From contig NZ_JAHKKG010000013.1 of NCBI RefSeq assembly GCF_018829635.1, positions 248,001-312,000 of the forward strand: a stretch of DNA of 64,000 bases, in the 5' to 3' direction. Of this stretch, positions 8,549-17,812 are shown piece by piece (positions within the stretch are counted from its first letter, which is position 1; every line of letters starts with the position of its first letter). The translations under genes and the position numbers were made by a program. This stretch comes from Paractinoplanes bogorensis. GTDB taxonomy: Bacteria; Actinomycetota; Actinomycetes; Mycobacteriales; Micromonosporaceae. The notes under the pieces were generated by a model. That model worked only from the letters and a program-made list of their open reading frames with translations, did no database searches and was not told where the DNA came from.

Positions 8549-9478
8549 ATGGGACGTACCCGTACGGAACTCGGCCTGGCTCTCCGCTCGTGGCGTGAGC
8601 GCGTCGCCCCGGCCGACGTCGGCCTGCCACCGGGCAGCGACCGCCGCGTCCCCGGCCTGCGCCGCGAAGAGCTGGCCCTGCTCGTCGGCATCTCCGTCGA
8701 CTACCTGGTGCAGCTCGAACAGGGCCGCTCGGCCCACCCGTCGGCGCAGGTCCTCGGCGCCCTGGCCCGGGCGCTACGCCTCGGCCCGGTCGACCGCGAC
8801 CTGCTCTACCGCCTGGCCGGCTCGGTGCCCCCGCCCTCCGGCTCGGTACCCCGCTCGATCCCACCCGGCGTCCAGCAGATGATCGACCGGATGAGCGACA
8901 CCCCGCTCGCCGTCTTCACCGCGGCCTGGGACCCGGTGCAGTGGAACCCGCTGTGGGCCGCACTGTTCGACGGCTCCACCGACAACTTGGCCCGGGGCCA
9001 TTTCGCGGGTGCCGCCCCGCCCGGCGCGTCCCGGGTCTCCCGAGAGCCCGCCCACACCGACGCCCTGGAACGCCGCCTGGTCGCCGACCTGCGCCGAGCA
9101 GCGGCCCGCTACCCCGACGACCGGGCCGTGGCCGAGTTGATCAGCGGCCTGCGGGCGGCGAATCCGCGCTTCGCGGAGCTGTGGTCGCGGTACTACTCGG
9201 TGCCGCAGGGCCGCTCCCGCAAGACGGTCGTCCACGCCGATCTGGGCGAGATCACCCTCGACTGCGACATCCTGACCATCGAGTGCGCCGACCTGCACAT
9301 CGTCCTCAACTGGGCGGCGCCGGGCACACGCGACGCCGCGCTGCTCCAGGCCCTGCGCGATCGGGTGGCTGAGCCCGGGCTGAGAGCCGTTTCACCCACG
9401 CCCGAGGTGGGCGCGACACTGGCGGGGCGCTGGGGGACGATGCGTGGCGAGAGGGAGGCACCATGGCCCGGATTCTGA
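8549..9478 (+). CDS. XRE-family regulator with MmyB-type ligand-binding domain
   Basis: A 309-aa protein. Residues 1-80 are an XRE helix-turn-helix (VPGLRREELALLVGISVDYLVQLEQGRSAHPS). From about 110 the MmyB-like domain begins (TPLAVFTAAWDPVQWNPLWAALF), a PAS-like fold thought to bind small or fatty-acid ligands. This architecture is common for single repressors next to an SDR or monooxygenase. The divergent SDR at 7754-8446 is the likely target. The ATG has little ribosome site; a CATACT box six bases upstream suggests a leaderless message. Confidence 0.85.
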   Translation: MGRTRTELGLALRSWRERVAPADVGLPPGSDRRVPGLRREELALLVGISVDYLVQLEQGRSAHPSAQVLGALARALRLGPVDRDLLYRLAGSVPPPSGSVPRSIPPGVQQMIDRMSDTPLAVFTAAWDPVQWNPLWAALFDGSTDNLARGHFAGAAPPGASRVSREPAHTDALERRLVADLRRAAARYPDDRAVAELISGLRAANPRFAELWSRYYSVPQGRSRKTVVHADLGEITLDCDILTIECADLHIVLNWAAPGTRDAALLQALRDRVAEPGLRAVSPTPEVGATLAGRWGTMRGEREAPWPGF

Positions 9479-10207
9479 ACTGGTCTTTGCTCTGGCAGCC
9501 CAGACCGTGCAGCGCCGACTGCGCCGCGCCGGCGCCCTCGCTCCCGGTCAGCCGCGGAGTCACGGTGACCGGCGCGTCCTGCCGCCGCATCCGGCCCAGC
9601 GATGACGCGCCCATCCGGGTGCGGCACGCTCCTGCGCGGCCGCTGGGCGCCCGCCCGCGCTCCCGCTGACCCCTCCCGCGCGGGGGAGTCCTGCGCTCGA
9701 TGGTGCCGCTGCGGGAAGCGTCGCGCTCGGTGCCGGCTTGCTTCCCATTACCGTCGCCGGGCTCAGCTGCGAAGACCCCGGCCCTCGCACGTGGTCCCGG
9801 TTGCCGGCGGGGTGACCGTGGTGTCCGTTCGTCGCGTGCTTAGGCCGGCTGTGCGTAGGGCCGGCTGTGCGTGGGTTGCCTGGGGCTCGGCCGTCGCGTG
9901 CTCACGGCTGTGCGGGGGAGAACCTGGGCCCAGCGCTCGCGTTGTGCCCTCAGCTGTGAGTGCGGAGAGCCTGGCCCGGCCGTCGCACGGCGCCGGCCTG
10001 CCCGATCGGGTCGAGGGCGGGCGACCGCGCGTAGTCATTGGCCAGCGCGACCAGCGCGTCCCACTGCTCTCGCGTGCGCCCGACTGTGCGTGGGAGGTCC
10101 TGGGCCCGGCCGTCGCGTGTGCTCGGCTTTGCTGGGAAGACCCTGGGGCGCTGCCCCAGACCCGGCCATCGCTGCGGAGATCTCCCTGGCGATGGGTGCG
10201 GTTGGGT

Positions 10208-10338
10208 GGTTCGGGGATCTCCTTGCGGCGGCGGCCAAAGCGAATCGCAAGGGAGGGCTGGGCGCAACCAAACCCCGGTTGCGCCCAGCCCTCCCTCACG
10301 ATAAGCGGAGGCTGCCGTCGCAAGGAGATCCCCGAACC
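10208..10338. repeat. 131-bp hairpin element (61-nt arms)
   Basis: Inverted repeat with arms 10208-10268 and 10278-10338 and a 9-nt loop. The outer 20 bp (10208-10227 with 10319-10338) and the innermost 18 bp are perfect; the middle has scattered mismatches. It lies in the gene-free tract with no terminal target duplications that I can see. It looks like a palindromic interspersed repeat (REP/MITE-like) rather than a simple terminator. Confidence 0.8.
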
Positions 10339-10911
10339 GGGCGACTTGCGCTGCTGAAAACCCGTTCTCGTGCTTACGGGTACGAGACGCGTCCAGGTTT
10401 TCCGCGATGGCGACGGAGGTGCCGCATGCTGGAGCCTCCCGATCAGGCGGGTCAAGCCCGTGGCGACCGCGTTCGGTTGGCGCGCACGGCTTCTCCACGC
10501 AGGCGTTCCGCAGGGTCGGACGACAGCCCTAGCTCGATCTCACCGACACCCCGAAACCGTGCTGACGGCAGCCAGCGCAAGCGACCCACCCACCGCACCC
10601 ACAACAGGCCACCCGCCCGGCGGAGGCCGCCCGACTACCGCAACCACAACAGGCCAACCCCTACCGCAACCGCCTCACCCCCTTAACCACAAGGGCCTTG
10701 GCCGTAACCCATCGCCCAAGCGCGACGTACTGAGCGCAACCGGCACGGTTCGCTCGCATGACCCACCACTCAGGCCCGCTCGCCCGCCAATCACGCCTGC
10801 AGCAACCCCAACGCGGAAGCCAGACCCCCAACCGCAGGCGGACCGCCCAAGACCAAGCCGCATCCACCAGCCGCGCAACCAGAGTCCTGCCGAAAGGTGA
10901 TTCCCACGCAA

Positions 10912-10985
10912 GGCTGGGGGCCAGGGTGACCACTGAAGGCAATAAGACGCCCCACCGCCATCAGTGGTCACCCTGGCCCCCAGCC
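10912..10985. repeat. Perfect 25-bp inverted repeat
   Basis: Arms 10912-10936 and 10961-10985 are exact reverse complements with a 24-nt loop, sharing the sequence GGCTGGGGGCCAGGGTGACC in the left arm. It could be a bidirectional terminator or a second dispersed palindrome. It lies 102 bp upstream of the ferric-reductase-like gene. Confidence 0.75.
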
Positions 10986-11087
10986 GTCCCAGCGCAACCA
11001 AAACGGGCCCCCAAAAGAGCAGAACTCTTAACGTGCTCTTAGACTCATTTACTTGAGCCTTCATGTAATGAAGCCACAGTTGACCGC

Positions 11088-12425
11088 ATGACGATCAACA
11101 GGGCAAGAACCCCGGGATGGTGGGGCGCCGCGGCCACAACGGCGGCAGGCGCCTCCCTGACAGTCGTCACCTCGATCTGGGTGGCCAACGGGGGACCGCA
11201 GGATCTGACCGGTGGCGGTGCGCTCTCCGCCACCGGTCGCCTCCTTGGCCTGTGGGCCTCCGACCTGCTGCTGATCCAGGTGCTCCTGATGGCCCGCATC
11301 CCCCTGGTCGAGCGCGCTTTCGGTCAGGACCGCCTGGCCCGTTGGCACCGGGTCACCGGTTTCACCTCGTTCTGGCTGCTCCTCACCCACATCGTGCTGA
11401 TCACGCTGGGCTATGCGAGCACCGCCCGTACGAATCCTCTGGCCCAGCTGTGGAGCATGATCTGGAACTTCCCGGGCATGCTCCTGGCCGCCTCGGGCAC
11501 CCTCGCGCTCGTCATGGTCGTGGTCACCAGCATCCGGGCCGCGCGTCGCCGGCTGCGATACGAGTCGTGGCATCTGCTTCACCTGTACGCGTACCTGGGC
11601 GCCTTTCTCGCCCTTCCGCACCAGCTCTGGTCGGGCAGTGACTTCGTCGGTTCGCCTCTTGCCACCGCCTACTGGTGGGGGCTGTGGGGCATCGCCGTCG
11701 CGGCCGTTCTCACGTACCGGGTCGTGTTACCTCTGCTGCGGAACCGCCGTCACCGGCTGGTTGTCGACCGGGTCGTGCCTGAGGCGCACGGCATCACCTC
11801 CGTCTACCTCGATGGTCATGACCTGCATAGACTTCCGGCCCGGGCCGGGCAGTTCTTCCACTGGCGGTTTCTTGACGGGCCGGGCTGGACGCGCTCCAAC
11901 CCGTTCTCGTTGTCGGCGGCACCGTCCGATCAGTTGCGGATCACGGTCAAGGATTCGGGCGACGGCAGTGGGCGGGTCGCGACCCTCAAGCGCGGCACCC
12001 GGGTTCTCGTGGAAGGTCCGTTCGGCAAGCTGACCGGCGAGTCCTACGCGGGCGGGCCGGTGGTGCTGCTGGCCTGCGGCATCGGGATCACCCCGCTGCT
12101 GGCCCTGCTCGGCGAGCTCCCCTATGCGCCGGGGGAGGCCACCCTGCTTTATCGCGTACGCGATGACGCCGCGACCGCCTTCCGCCCGGAACTGGACCGG
12201 TTGGCGGCCGAGCGTGGGGTGCGCGTGGTCTACCTGACCGGGTCGCGCGGCAGCTCGTGGCTGCCCGCCGACCGCTCGGACGATCTGTTCTCGCTCGCCC
12301 CGGATGTGCGCGCTGCCCGGGTTTTCATCTGTGGCCCGGAGGAGTGGGCGGCGCAGGCGCGGACCGCGGTCCGCGCGGCGGGAGTGCCGGCCGCGCGGGT
12401 GCACACCGAACTCTTCAGCTGGTAA
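11088..12425 (+). CDS. Ferric-reductase-like transmembrane flavoprotein
   Basis: A 445-aa protein. Residues 1-215 have about six membrane helices with histidines placed as in ferric reductase/NOX haem domains (RWHRVTG, LLTHIVL, SWHLLHLY, LPHQLW). From about 225 there is a ferredoxin-reductase FAD domain (SNPFSLSAAPS) and an NAD(P) domain (CGIGITPLL near 327, FICGPEEW near 411). It should move electrons from NAD(P)H through FAD and two b haems across the membrane, to iron or to the downstream FMN-binding protein. It is the first gene of a four-gene operon (gaps 14 bp, 9 bp, then overlap). Confidence 0.85.
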   Translation: MTINRARTPGWWGAAATTAAGASLTVVTSIWVANGGPQDLTGGGALSATGRLLGLWASDLLLIQVLLMARIPLVERAFGQDRLARWHRVTGFTSFWLLLTHIVLITLGYASTARTNPLAQLWSMIWNFPGMLLAASGTLALVMVVVTSIRAARRRLRYESWHLLHLYAYLGAFLALPHQLWSGSDFVGSPLATAYWWGLWGIAVAAVLTYRVVLPLLRNRRHRLVVDRVVPEAHGITSVYLDGHDLHRLPARAGQFFHWRFLDGPGWTRSNPFSLSAAPSDQLRITVKDSGDGSGRVATLKRGTRVLVEGPFGKLTGESYAGGPVVLLACGIGITPLLALLGELPYAPGEATLLYRVRDDAATAFRPELDRLAAERGVRVVYLTGSRGSSWLPADRSDDLFSLAPDVRAARVFICGPEEWAAQARTAVRAAGVPAARVHTELFSW

Positions 12426-12439
12426 CGGGAGGCCGACCG

Positions 12440-12847
12440 ATGCGACGTATCACCCTGTGGATGTTCTCGACCGTGGCCGCACTCGTGCTGCTGTTCAGCT
12501 ATCGCACCAGCACCAGTACGCCCGCCGCGGCGCCCGAGGCGATCTCTGCGCCGGGCGCGTCGAAGGGGGAGGGCCAGTTCGACGGTTCCGCGGTCCCGAC
12601 GAACTGGGGGCCGGTGCAGGTCCGCATCACCGTGGCCGACGGCAAGGTCACCGCGGTGGACGCGCCGGTGTCCCCGGCCGACGACCCGGCCGACGCGGGG
12701 ATCACCAAGGGCGCGCTGCCGTCGCTGCATGAGCAGGCGCTGGCCAAGCAGAGCGCCGACATCGACTCGGTGTCGGGGGCCACCTTCACCAGTGCCGCGT
12801 ACAAGGAGTCGCTGCAGGCGGCGCTGGACGCGGCTCAGCTCGGATAG
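12440..12847 (+). CDS. Membrane-anchored FMN-binding domain protein
   Basis: A 135-aa protein with an N-terminal hydrophobic anchor (residues 5-20), a Ser/Thr/Pro linker, and an FMN-binding domain ending in SVSGATFTSAAYKESL. In NqrC/RnfG-type proteins the SGAT threonine carries FMN covalently attached by the flavin transferase ApbE; that motif is intact here. The domain would sit outside the cytoplasmic membrane. It follows the ferric-reductase-like gene by 14 bp and probably accepts its electrons. The ATG at 12440 has a GGGAGG ribosome site, so the longer upstream frame is not used. Confidence 0.85.
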   Translation: MRRITLWMFSTVAALVLLFSYRTSTSTPAAAPEAISAPGASKGEGQFDGSAVPTNWGPVQVRITVADGKVTAVDAPVSPADDPADAGITKGALPSLHEQALAKQSADIDSVSGATFTSAAYKESLQAALDAAQLG

Positions 12848-12856
12848 GGGAGAGAC

Positions 12857-13531
12857 ATGCGGATCCTGGTGGTCGACGACGACGCGGCGGTGCGCGCCTC
12901 GCTTGCGCGGACGCTGCGGTTCGAGGGCTACCAGGCCGACACCGCGGCGGACGGGCGCGAGGCGCTCGAGCTGGCCCGCAGCACCGCGCCGGACGCGATG
13001 ATCCTGGACGTCAGCATGCCGGTGCTCGACGGTCTGCAGACGTGCCGGTTGCTGCGCTCGGAAGGGGTGCCGCTGCCGGTGCTGATGCTGACCGCGCGGG
13101 ACAGCGTCGGCGACCGGGTGGCGGGGCTGGACGCGGGGGCCGACGACTACCTGGTGAAGCCGTTCGCGTTCGAGGAACTGCTGGCCCGGGTGCGCGCGAT
13201 GTTGCGGCGCTCGGCGCTGGCCGCCAGCGCGTCGACTGTTCTTGCGTACGGGGGAATCCGTCTTGATCCCGAGACGCGCGAGGTGTGGCGGGACGATCAG
13301 CCGCTGCGGCTGACCCGGACCGAGTTCACCATCCTGGAGGTGTTCCTGCGGCACCCGCGGCAGGTGCTGAGCCGGGCCGCGCTGTTCGAGCAGGTGTGGG
13401 GCTACGACTTCGGCGAGGGGTCGAACAGCATCCACGTCTACCTGGGCTATCTGCGGCGCAAGCTGGGGGAGCCGCGCCTGCTGCACACCGTGCGCGGGGT
13501 GGGATTCGTGCTGCGTGAGGACCCGCTGTGA
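12857..13531 (+). CDS. OmpR-family response regulator
   Basis: A 224-aa regulator. The receiver domain (1-115) has the acidic pair VDDD, the phosphorylated Asp in MILDVSMPV (about residue 52), and the conserved Lys in YLVKPF. A winged-helix OmpR/PhoB DNA-binding domain follows (about 125-222, with SNSIHVYLGYLRRKL and HTVRGVGF). The kinase gene follows with a GTGA overlap, so the two are translationally coupled. It lies 9 bp after the FMN-binding gene in the same operon and probably controls this redox operon. Confidence 0.93.
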   Translation: MRILVVDDDAAVRASLARTLRFEGYQADTAADGREALELARSTAPDAMILDVSMPVLDGLQTCRLLRSEGVPLPVLMLTARDSVGDRVAGLDAGADDYLVKPFAFEELLARVRAMLRRSALAASASTVLAYGGIRLDPETREVWRDDQPLRLTRTEFTILEVFLRHPRQVLSRAALFEQVWGYDFGEGSNSIHVYLGYLRRKLGEPRLLHTVRGVGFVLREDPL

Positions 13532-14877
13532 AGTCGTTGCACGGGCGCCTCGCGGTGATGGTCGCGGCCGCGGTCGCCGCCGCCGTGGTCGTGATGGCCG
13601 GGGCGGCCCTGCTGACTGTGGCCGCCCTGCACGCCCACCAGGTGCAGGCCACGCTGGCGACCGAGGCCCAGGCGATCGCCGCGCAACCGGGACAGTGGCA
13701 GGCCACCCCGACGTACGGGGGAAAGCCTTTCGGTCCGCGCTGGCAGTTCGTCGACGTGAGCGGGACAGTGACCGCGAGCCCGACCGGGCTGCTGCCGGTG
13801 ACCGCCGCGGCGAGCGCGGTCGCCGCCGGCACCAGTCCGCCCCGGCAGGAGGAGGTGCGGATCGACGGCAGCGTCCACCAGATGCTGACCGTGCCGCTCG
13901 ACGGGGGCGGCGCTGTGCAGGTCGCGCTCAACCAGGAGCGGTCCCGGCAGTCGCTGACCATGCTGGCCGGGCTGCTCGCGCTGGTCTGCGTGGCCGGGGT
14001 GGCGGGGGCGGCCTGGCTCGGGCGGGTCGTGGCGCGGGCCGGTCTGGCGCCGGTCGAGCGGCTCACCGATGCGGTCGAGCGGGTGGCGGTGACGATGGAT
14101 CTCGGGTGCCCGATCGAGGTGACCGGGACGGACGAGGTGGCCCGGCTGGGCCGGTCGGTGAACACGATGCTGGCCGCGATCGACACCTCCCGCCGGGCCC
14201 AGCGCACCCTGGTCGAGGACGCCGGGCACGAGCTGCGGACGCCGCTGACCAGCATCCGCACCAACGTCGAGCTGCTGCTGCGGGTCGAGCAACGCCCGGC
14301 CCAGGCCCATCTGTTGCCCGCGCCGGACCGGGCCGAGCTGCTGGCCGACCTCGACTCGCAGGTGCGCGAGCTCACCACGCTCACCACCGAACTCGTCGAG
14401 CTCTCCCGCGAGGACGCGACCCGCGAGACCCCCGAACCGGTCGACCTGGCCGACGTCGTGGCCGCCGCCGTGGCCCGCGTGCGCATTCGGGCGGCGACGG
14501 TCAAGTTCGAGTTTCATCCCGTACGGGCGATGGTGTCCGGACGCGCCGGAGAGCTCGAGCGGATGGTCGTCAACGTGCTCGACAACGCGGCCAAATGGAG
14601 CCCGCCCGGCGCGACGGTGACGGTCCGGGTCGAGGCGGCCGGCCCGCTCTGGTGGGAACTGGCCGTCGACGACGAGGGTCCGGGGATCGCCGCCGCCGAC
14701 CGGCCGCACGTGTTCGACCGGTTCTATCGGGCGCCCGCCGCCCGCGCGCTGCCCGGCTCGGGTCTGGGGCTGGCGATCGTCGCGCAGACCGCCGCCCAGC
14801 ACGGCGGCACCGCGACCGCCGGGGCCCGGGAGCCGCACGGGACCACGGTGACGATTCGGCTGCCCCGCCCGGCGTAA
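13528..14877 (+). CDS. Sensor histidine kinase
   Basis: A 449-aa kinase. TM1 is at about 8-35, a roughly 115-residue extracytoplasmic sensor region follows, and TM2 is at about 150-170. Next come HAMP, the HisKA dimerisation helix with the phosphorylated His in HELRTPLTSIRTN (about residue 234), and HATPase_c with N box NVLDNAAKWSPPG, G1 DDEGPGIA and G2 GSGLGLAIV. It starts at the GTG inside the stop region of the response regulator gene. The signal is unknown, but co-transcription with a trans-membrane electron-transfer pair suggests redox or metal sensing. Confidence 0.93.
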   Translation: MKSLHGRLAVMVAAAVAAAVVVMAGAALLTVAALHAHQVQATLATEAQAIAAQPGQWQATPTYGGKPFGPRWQFVDVSGTVTASPTGLLPVTAAASAVAAGTSPPRQEEVRIDGSVHQMLTVPLDGGGAVQVALNQERSRQSLTMLAGLLALVCVAGVAGAAWLGRVVARAGLAPVERLTDAVERVAVTMDLGCPIEVTGTDEVARLGRSVNTMLAAIDTSRRAQRTLVEDAGHELRTPLTSIRTNVELLLRVEQRPAQAHLLPAPDRAELLADLDSQVRELTTLTTELVELSREDATRETPEPVDLADVVAAAVARVRIRAATVKFEFHPVRAMVSGRAGELERMVVNVLDNAAKWSPPGATVTVRVEAAGPLWWELAVDDEGPGIAAADRPHVFDRFYRAPAARALPGSGLGLAIVAQTAAQHGGTATAGAREPHGTTVTIRLPRPA

Positions 14878-14914
14878 TCCTCAGCCGGGCGCCCGCGCGA
14901 CCGATAGCGACGAG

Positions 14915-16423
14915 GTGAGCCACGACAGGTCGGTTGCCCGGATCGCGTTCGACGCGGCCCGGCGCGATCCCCTCCTTCTCGTGGCCACGGCGTGGACCCT
15001 GGCCGCGGTCGGCCTGATGTTCGTCCTGTCCGGGCACGCCAACGGGCAGGTCCAGGTCTTCTGGGCCGCGCAGCCGCTGCTCGACGCGATGGTGGCGTAC
15101 GCGTCCTGGCGGGTCGTCCGCATCTCGTCCGGGGCTCAGCGCCGGTTCTGGCTCGCCATGGGTGGTGCCTGCGCCGCGTTCGTGGTCGGGGACTGCGTCC
15201 AGGCCACGTACGCGTTCTCCCACGACGACCAGTGGTCGACGGCAGGCGGAACCGTGCAGGGCGTGCTGTTCGGCATCGGCCTGCTCGCCATCATCGTGGT
15301 GATGCTGATCCACCCGATGCCCGGGCACTCGCGCCGGGAACGGGTCGCCTTCTGGCTCGACGCGACCACCGTGCTGGTGGCCGGCGCCGTGGTGGCCTGG
15401 TGTTTCGCCGTCGGCCCGGAGGACGCCGACAACGTCGTGACCACGCTCATCTCGGGCGCGGTCATCCTCACCTCCGGGTTCGCCGCGGTGAAGCTGGTGC
15501 TCAGCGGCAACGCGCCGATGCACCGGACCGCGGCCCTCCCGATGATCGTCTCGGCCGCGGTCAACAGCTGCGGGTTCTTCCTCGAACCGGGCGCCGACGG
15601 CCCGATGCCCGCCTACGTCTACGCGGTGCGGCTGCTGCCGTCGTTCCTCATCCTGCTCGGCCCGCGCGTGCAGGAGGTCGTCGCGCGCCACGCCGAGACC
15701 ACCAGCCTCGTCCCGCATCGGCGGAAGCCGTACAGCCTTCTCCCGTACGGCGGAATCGCGGTTGCCTTTGCTGCCGTGCTCGTCGTGCTGCCCGAGGGGC
15801 CGAACGCCCGGCTGTGGGGCGCGATGATCGGGCTCGGCATCATCTTCGCGCTCGTGGTGTGCCGGCAGCTGGCGGCGTTCCGCGACAACACCCGGCTGAT
15901 CGACCGGCTCGACGCGACCCTGGCCGAGCTGCGCGAACAGGAGAACCGGCTGCGCCGGCAGGCCCAGACCGACGGGTTGACCGGGCTGGCCAACCGCACC
16001 CACTTCTACGACGAGGTCGCCGCCGCGCTGCCCGGCCGGACAGCGGTGCTGGTGATCGACCTGGACGGGTTCAAGGCGGTCAACGACTCGCTGGGGCACG
16101 CCGCCGGTGACGCGCTGCTGATCGGGGTGGGCGACAAGCTGCGCGCGTCGGTGCGCCCGGGTGACCTGGTGGCCCGGCTCGGCGGGGACGAGTTCGCGGT
16201 GCTGCTGCGCGACTGCGGCGACGCGAGTGCGACGGCCACGGCCGACCGGATCCTGGAGGCGATGACCTTTCCCATCGCGTACGAGGAAACGGTGGTTCGC
16301 GCCAACGCCAGCATCGGGGTGGCCTGCGCCTCGGCCGGTGACGACGCGAGCGGCCTGATGCGCCGGGCCGACCTGAGCATGTACGCGGCCAAGCACGCCG
16401 GCAAGGGCCAGTGGGTTTCATAG
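14915..16423 (+). CDS. Membrane diguanylate cyclase (GGDEF)
   Basis: A 502-aa protein with about eight to ten N-terminal membrane helices (to about residue 320), a short coiled linker (LAELREQENRLRRQAQTD) and a C-terminal GGDEF domain. The active-site motif GGDEF is intact near residue 423. An RPGD sequence five residues before it matches the RxxD inhibitory site that binds c-di-GMP, so feedback-inhibited synthesis of c-di-GMP from two GTP is expected. It stands 37 bp after the histidine kinase on the same strand. The start GTG at 14915 lacks a strong ribosome site. Confidence 0.9.
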   Translation: MSHDRSVARIAFDAARRDPLLLVATAWTLAAVGLMFVLSGHANGQVQVFWAAQPLLDAMVAYASWRVVRISSGAQRRFWLAMGGACAAFVVGDCVQATYAFSHDDQWSTAGGTVQGVLFGIGLLAIIVVMLIHPMPGHSRRERVAFWLDATTVLVAGAVVAWCFAVGPEDADNVVTTLISGAVILTSGFAAVKLVLSGNAPMHRTAALPMIVSAAVNSCGFFLEPGADGPMPAYVYAVRLLPSFLILLGPRVQEVVARHAETTSLVPHRRKPYSLLPYGGIAVAFAAVLVVLPEGPNARLWGAMIGLGIIFALVVCRQLAAFRDNTRLIDRLDATLAELREQENRLRRQAQTDGLTGLANRTHFYDEVAAALPGRTAVLVIDLDGFKAVNDSLGHAAGDALLIGVGDKLRASVRPGDLVARLGGDEFAVLLRDCGDASATATADRILEAMTFPIAYEETVVRANASIGVACASAGDDASGLMRRADLSMYAAKHAGKGQWVS

Positions 16424-16433
16424 TACGGTTGAC

Positions 16434-16457
16434 GGTATATACCGGAGGCTGTACGGT
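16434..16457 (+). promoter_or_regulatory. PadR gene promoter with palindromic operator
   Basis: GGTATATACC (16434-16443) is a perfect 10-bp palindrome. TACGGT (16452-16457) then lies six bases before the ATG at 16464, fitting a leaderless -10 box. The palindrome would cover the -35 region, as expected for autorepression by the PadR protein encoded immediately downstream. Confidence 0.6.
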
Positions 16458-16463
16458 TCCGGC

Positions 16464-16787
16464 ATGCAGGAACCCACCTTTCTGATCCTGGCCTCCGTGG
16501 CCGATCAGCCGCTGCACGGCTACGCGATCGTCCGCGCGGTCGCCGAACTGTCCGGCGGCGACGTCAAACTCCGGGCCGGCACCCTCTACGGCGCCCTCGA
16601 ACGGCTGGCCGAGCAGGGCCTGATCGAGGTCGACCGGGAAGAGGCGGTCGACGGCCGGCTGCGCCGCTACTACCGCATCACCTCCAGCGGCGCGCGGTCG
16701 CTCGAGACCGAGATCGCCCGGCTGCGCCGCAACGCGTCGGCCGCCGAGAGCCGGCTGCGACTGTCCTTCGGCGGCGGTGCCGCATGA
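16464..16787 (+). CDS. PadR-family transcriptional regulator
   Basis: A 107-aa winged-helix protein with the PadR pattern LILASVADQPLHGYAIV, GTLYGALERLAEQGLIE, and RRYYRITSSGARSL, followed by the C-terminal dimerisation helix. It should repress its own promoter and the overlapping membrane-protein gene (ATGA junction at 16784). A palindromic operator lies directly upstream and the message is probably leaderless. PadR proteins of this short class commonly sense drugs or phenolic compounds; the inducer here is unknown. Confidence 0.9.
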   Translation: MQEPTFLILASVADQPLHGYAIVRAVAELSGGDVKLRAGTLYGALERLAEQGLIEVDREEAVDGRLRRYYRITSSGARSLETEIARLRRNASAAESRLRLSFGGGAA

Positions 16788-17812
16788 CCGGCCTCGAACG
16801 GCGCTACCACCGGCTGATGTTCGCCTATCCGGCCGGCTACCGGCGCGGCCACGCCACCGAGATGGTCACCACGCTGCTCGAGATGGCCGACGACGGCCAG
16901 ACCCGGCCGACCCGCGGCGACGCTTGGGACCTGCTGGTCAGCGGCGTGCGCCAGCGGTTCCGGCTGCCGTCCGGGCGGCCGCTGCTCTACGTCGTGGCAG
17001 TGCTCGTCACACTGATCGGCGGCGGGTTCGGGGCCGCCGCGGGTTCGTGGGCGGCCACCTCGACCATGGCCGACCTGCCGTCCCAGGCGGGCATCGAGTC
17101 GCTGACCCGCCAGATCGCGGGCGACGGCTCCGACTTCCACACGTCCCGGATCAGCACGCCGTGGACGGTCACGTTCGCCGACGCCGGGATCGACGCCGGC
17201 GCCGCCTGGACGCCCGACGCCGCCCGCCGGACCCTGTCGGCCGACGGCTGGGAACTCGGCTCGATCCAGCCGCGCAGCGGGGTGACCTCGACCTGGGACC
17301 CGGTGACCGGTGCCCAGATCAGTCAGGAACTGCGCGGCAGCTCCTTCGAAGCCACCCGCGACGGCCTGACCATGGACGTCACCGCTTACGTCTCGGGCGA
17401 GCACGGGCAGATCCTGCTGACGGCGTCGCCGCTCGACAACGGCACCCTGCTGCCGCTGGTGATCGCCGGGGCGATGCTGGGCCTGCTCGGGGGCTGGCTG
17501 CTGGTCGCCGCGGGTGGCTATCGCCTGCGGTCGTCGTCGCGCCCCCGGCTCGCGTCCGCGTTGACCGCGCTGGCCGTCGTGGCGCTGGCGGTGCCGGCGT
17601 TCGCGTTCTGGGTCAATGTGTGGCGCGTGGCCGGCACTTCCGACGATCCGATCTACACCGTGCACAGTGCCTTGAGCCCGGACCTCTACTGGTCGTACGG
17701 CTGGCCGTGGATGCTGGTCGAGCTGTCGGTGGCCGGCTTGCTCCTGGCCGTGGGCGCGTGGTTCGCCCTGCGCGGCCGGTCGGTGCCCTCGCCGGCGCAG
17801 CTACCCGCGTAA
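16784..17812 (+). CDS. Membrane protein co-transcribed with PadR regulator
   Basis: A 342-aa protein with a short cytoplasmic N-terminal helical region (YRRGHATEMVTTLLEMADD and WDLLVSGVRQRFRLP), TM1 at about 66-92, an extracytoplasmic domain, and about three further helices toward the C-terminus. The N-terminal motif is typical of membrane proteins paired with PadR regulators in actinobacteria. Function unknown. A decayed fragment of a paralogue lies at 20789-20954, at the far side of the low-GC island that starts right after this gene. Confidence 0.75.
   Translation: MTGLERRYHRLMFAYPAGYRRGHATEMVTTLLEMADDGQTRPTRGDAWDLLVSGVRQRFRLPSGRPLLYVVAVLVTLIGGGFGAAAGSWAATSTMADLPSQAGIESLTRQIAGDGSDFHTSRISTPWTVTFADAGIDAGAAWTPDAARRTLSADGWELGSIQPRSGVTSTWDPVTGAQISQELRGSSFEATRDGLTMDVTAYVSGEHGQILLTASPLDNGTLLPLVIAGAMLGLLGGWLLVAAGGYRLRSSSRPRLASALTALAVVALAVPAFAFWVNVWRVAGTSDDPIYTVHSALSPDLYWSYGWPWMLVELSVAGLLLAVGAWFALRGRSVPSPAQLPA

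Larger units (their letters stand above)
9479..11087. other. 1.6-kb gene-free, repeat-rich intergenic tract
   Basis: No frame here has the codon third-position bias or any recognisable domain. The long open frames are explained by GC richness and by two inverted repeats. Degenerate repeated phrases (for example CTGGGCCCGGCCGTCGCG-like words near 9886, 9930 and 10100) suggest old local duplication. Close to the next gene there are two smaller inverted repeats (11015-11021 with 11034-11040, and 11059-11063 with 11069-11073) that may belong to the promoter of the ferric-reductase-like gene. Confidence 0.6.

Noticed and set aside
9602..10900. Several 170-270 codon open frames in the gene-free tract
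   Set aside because: Arg/Pro/Ala-rich low-complexity translations with no codon third-position bias; parts are simply the two arms of the 131-bp hairpin.
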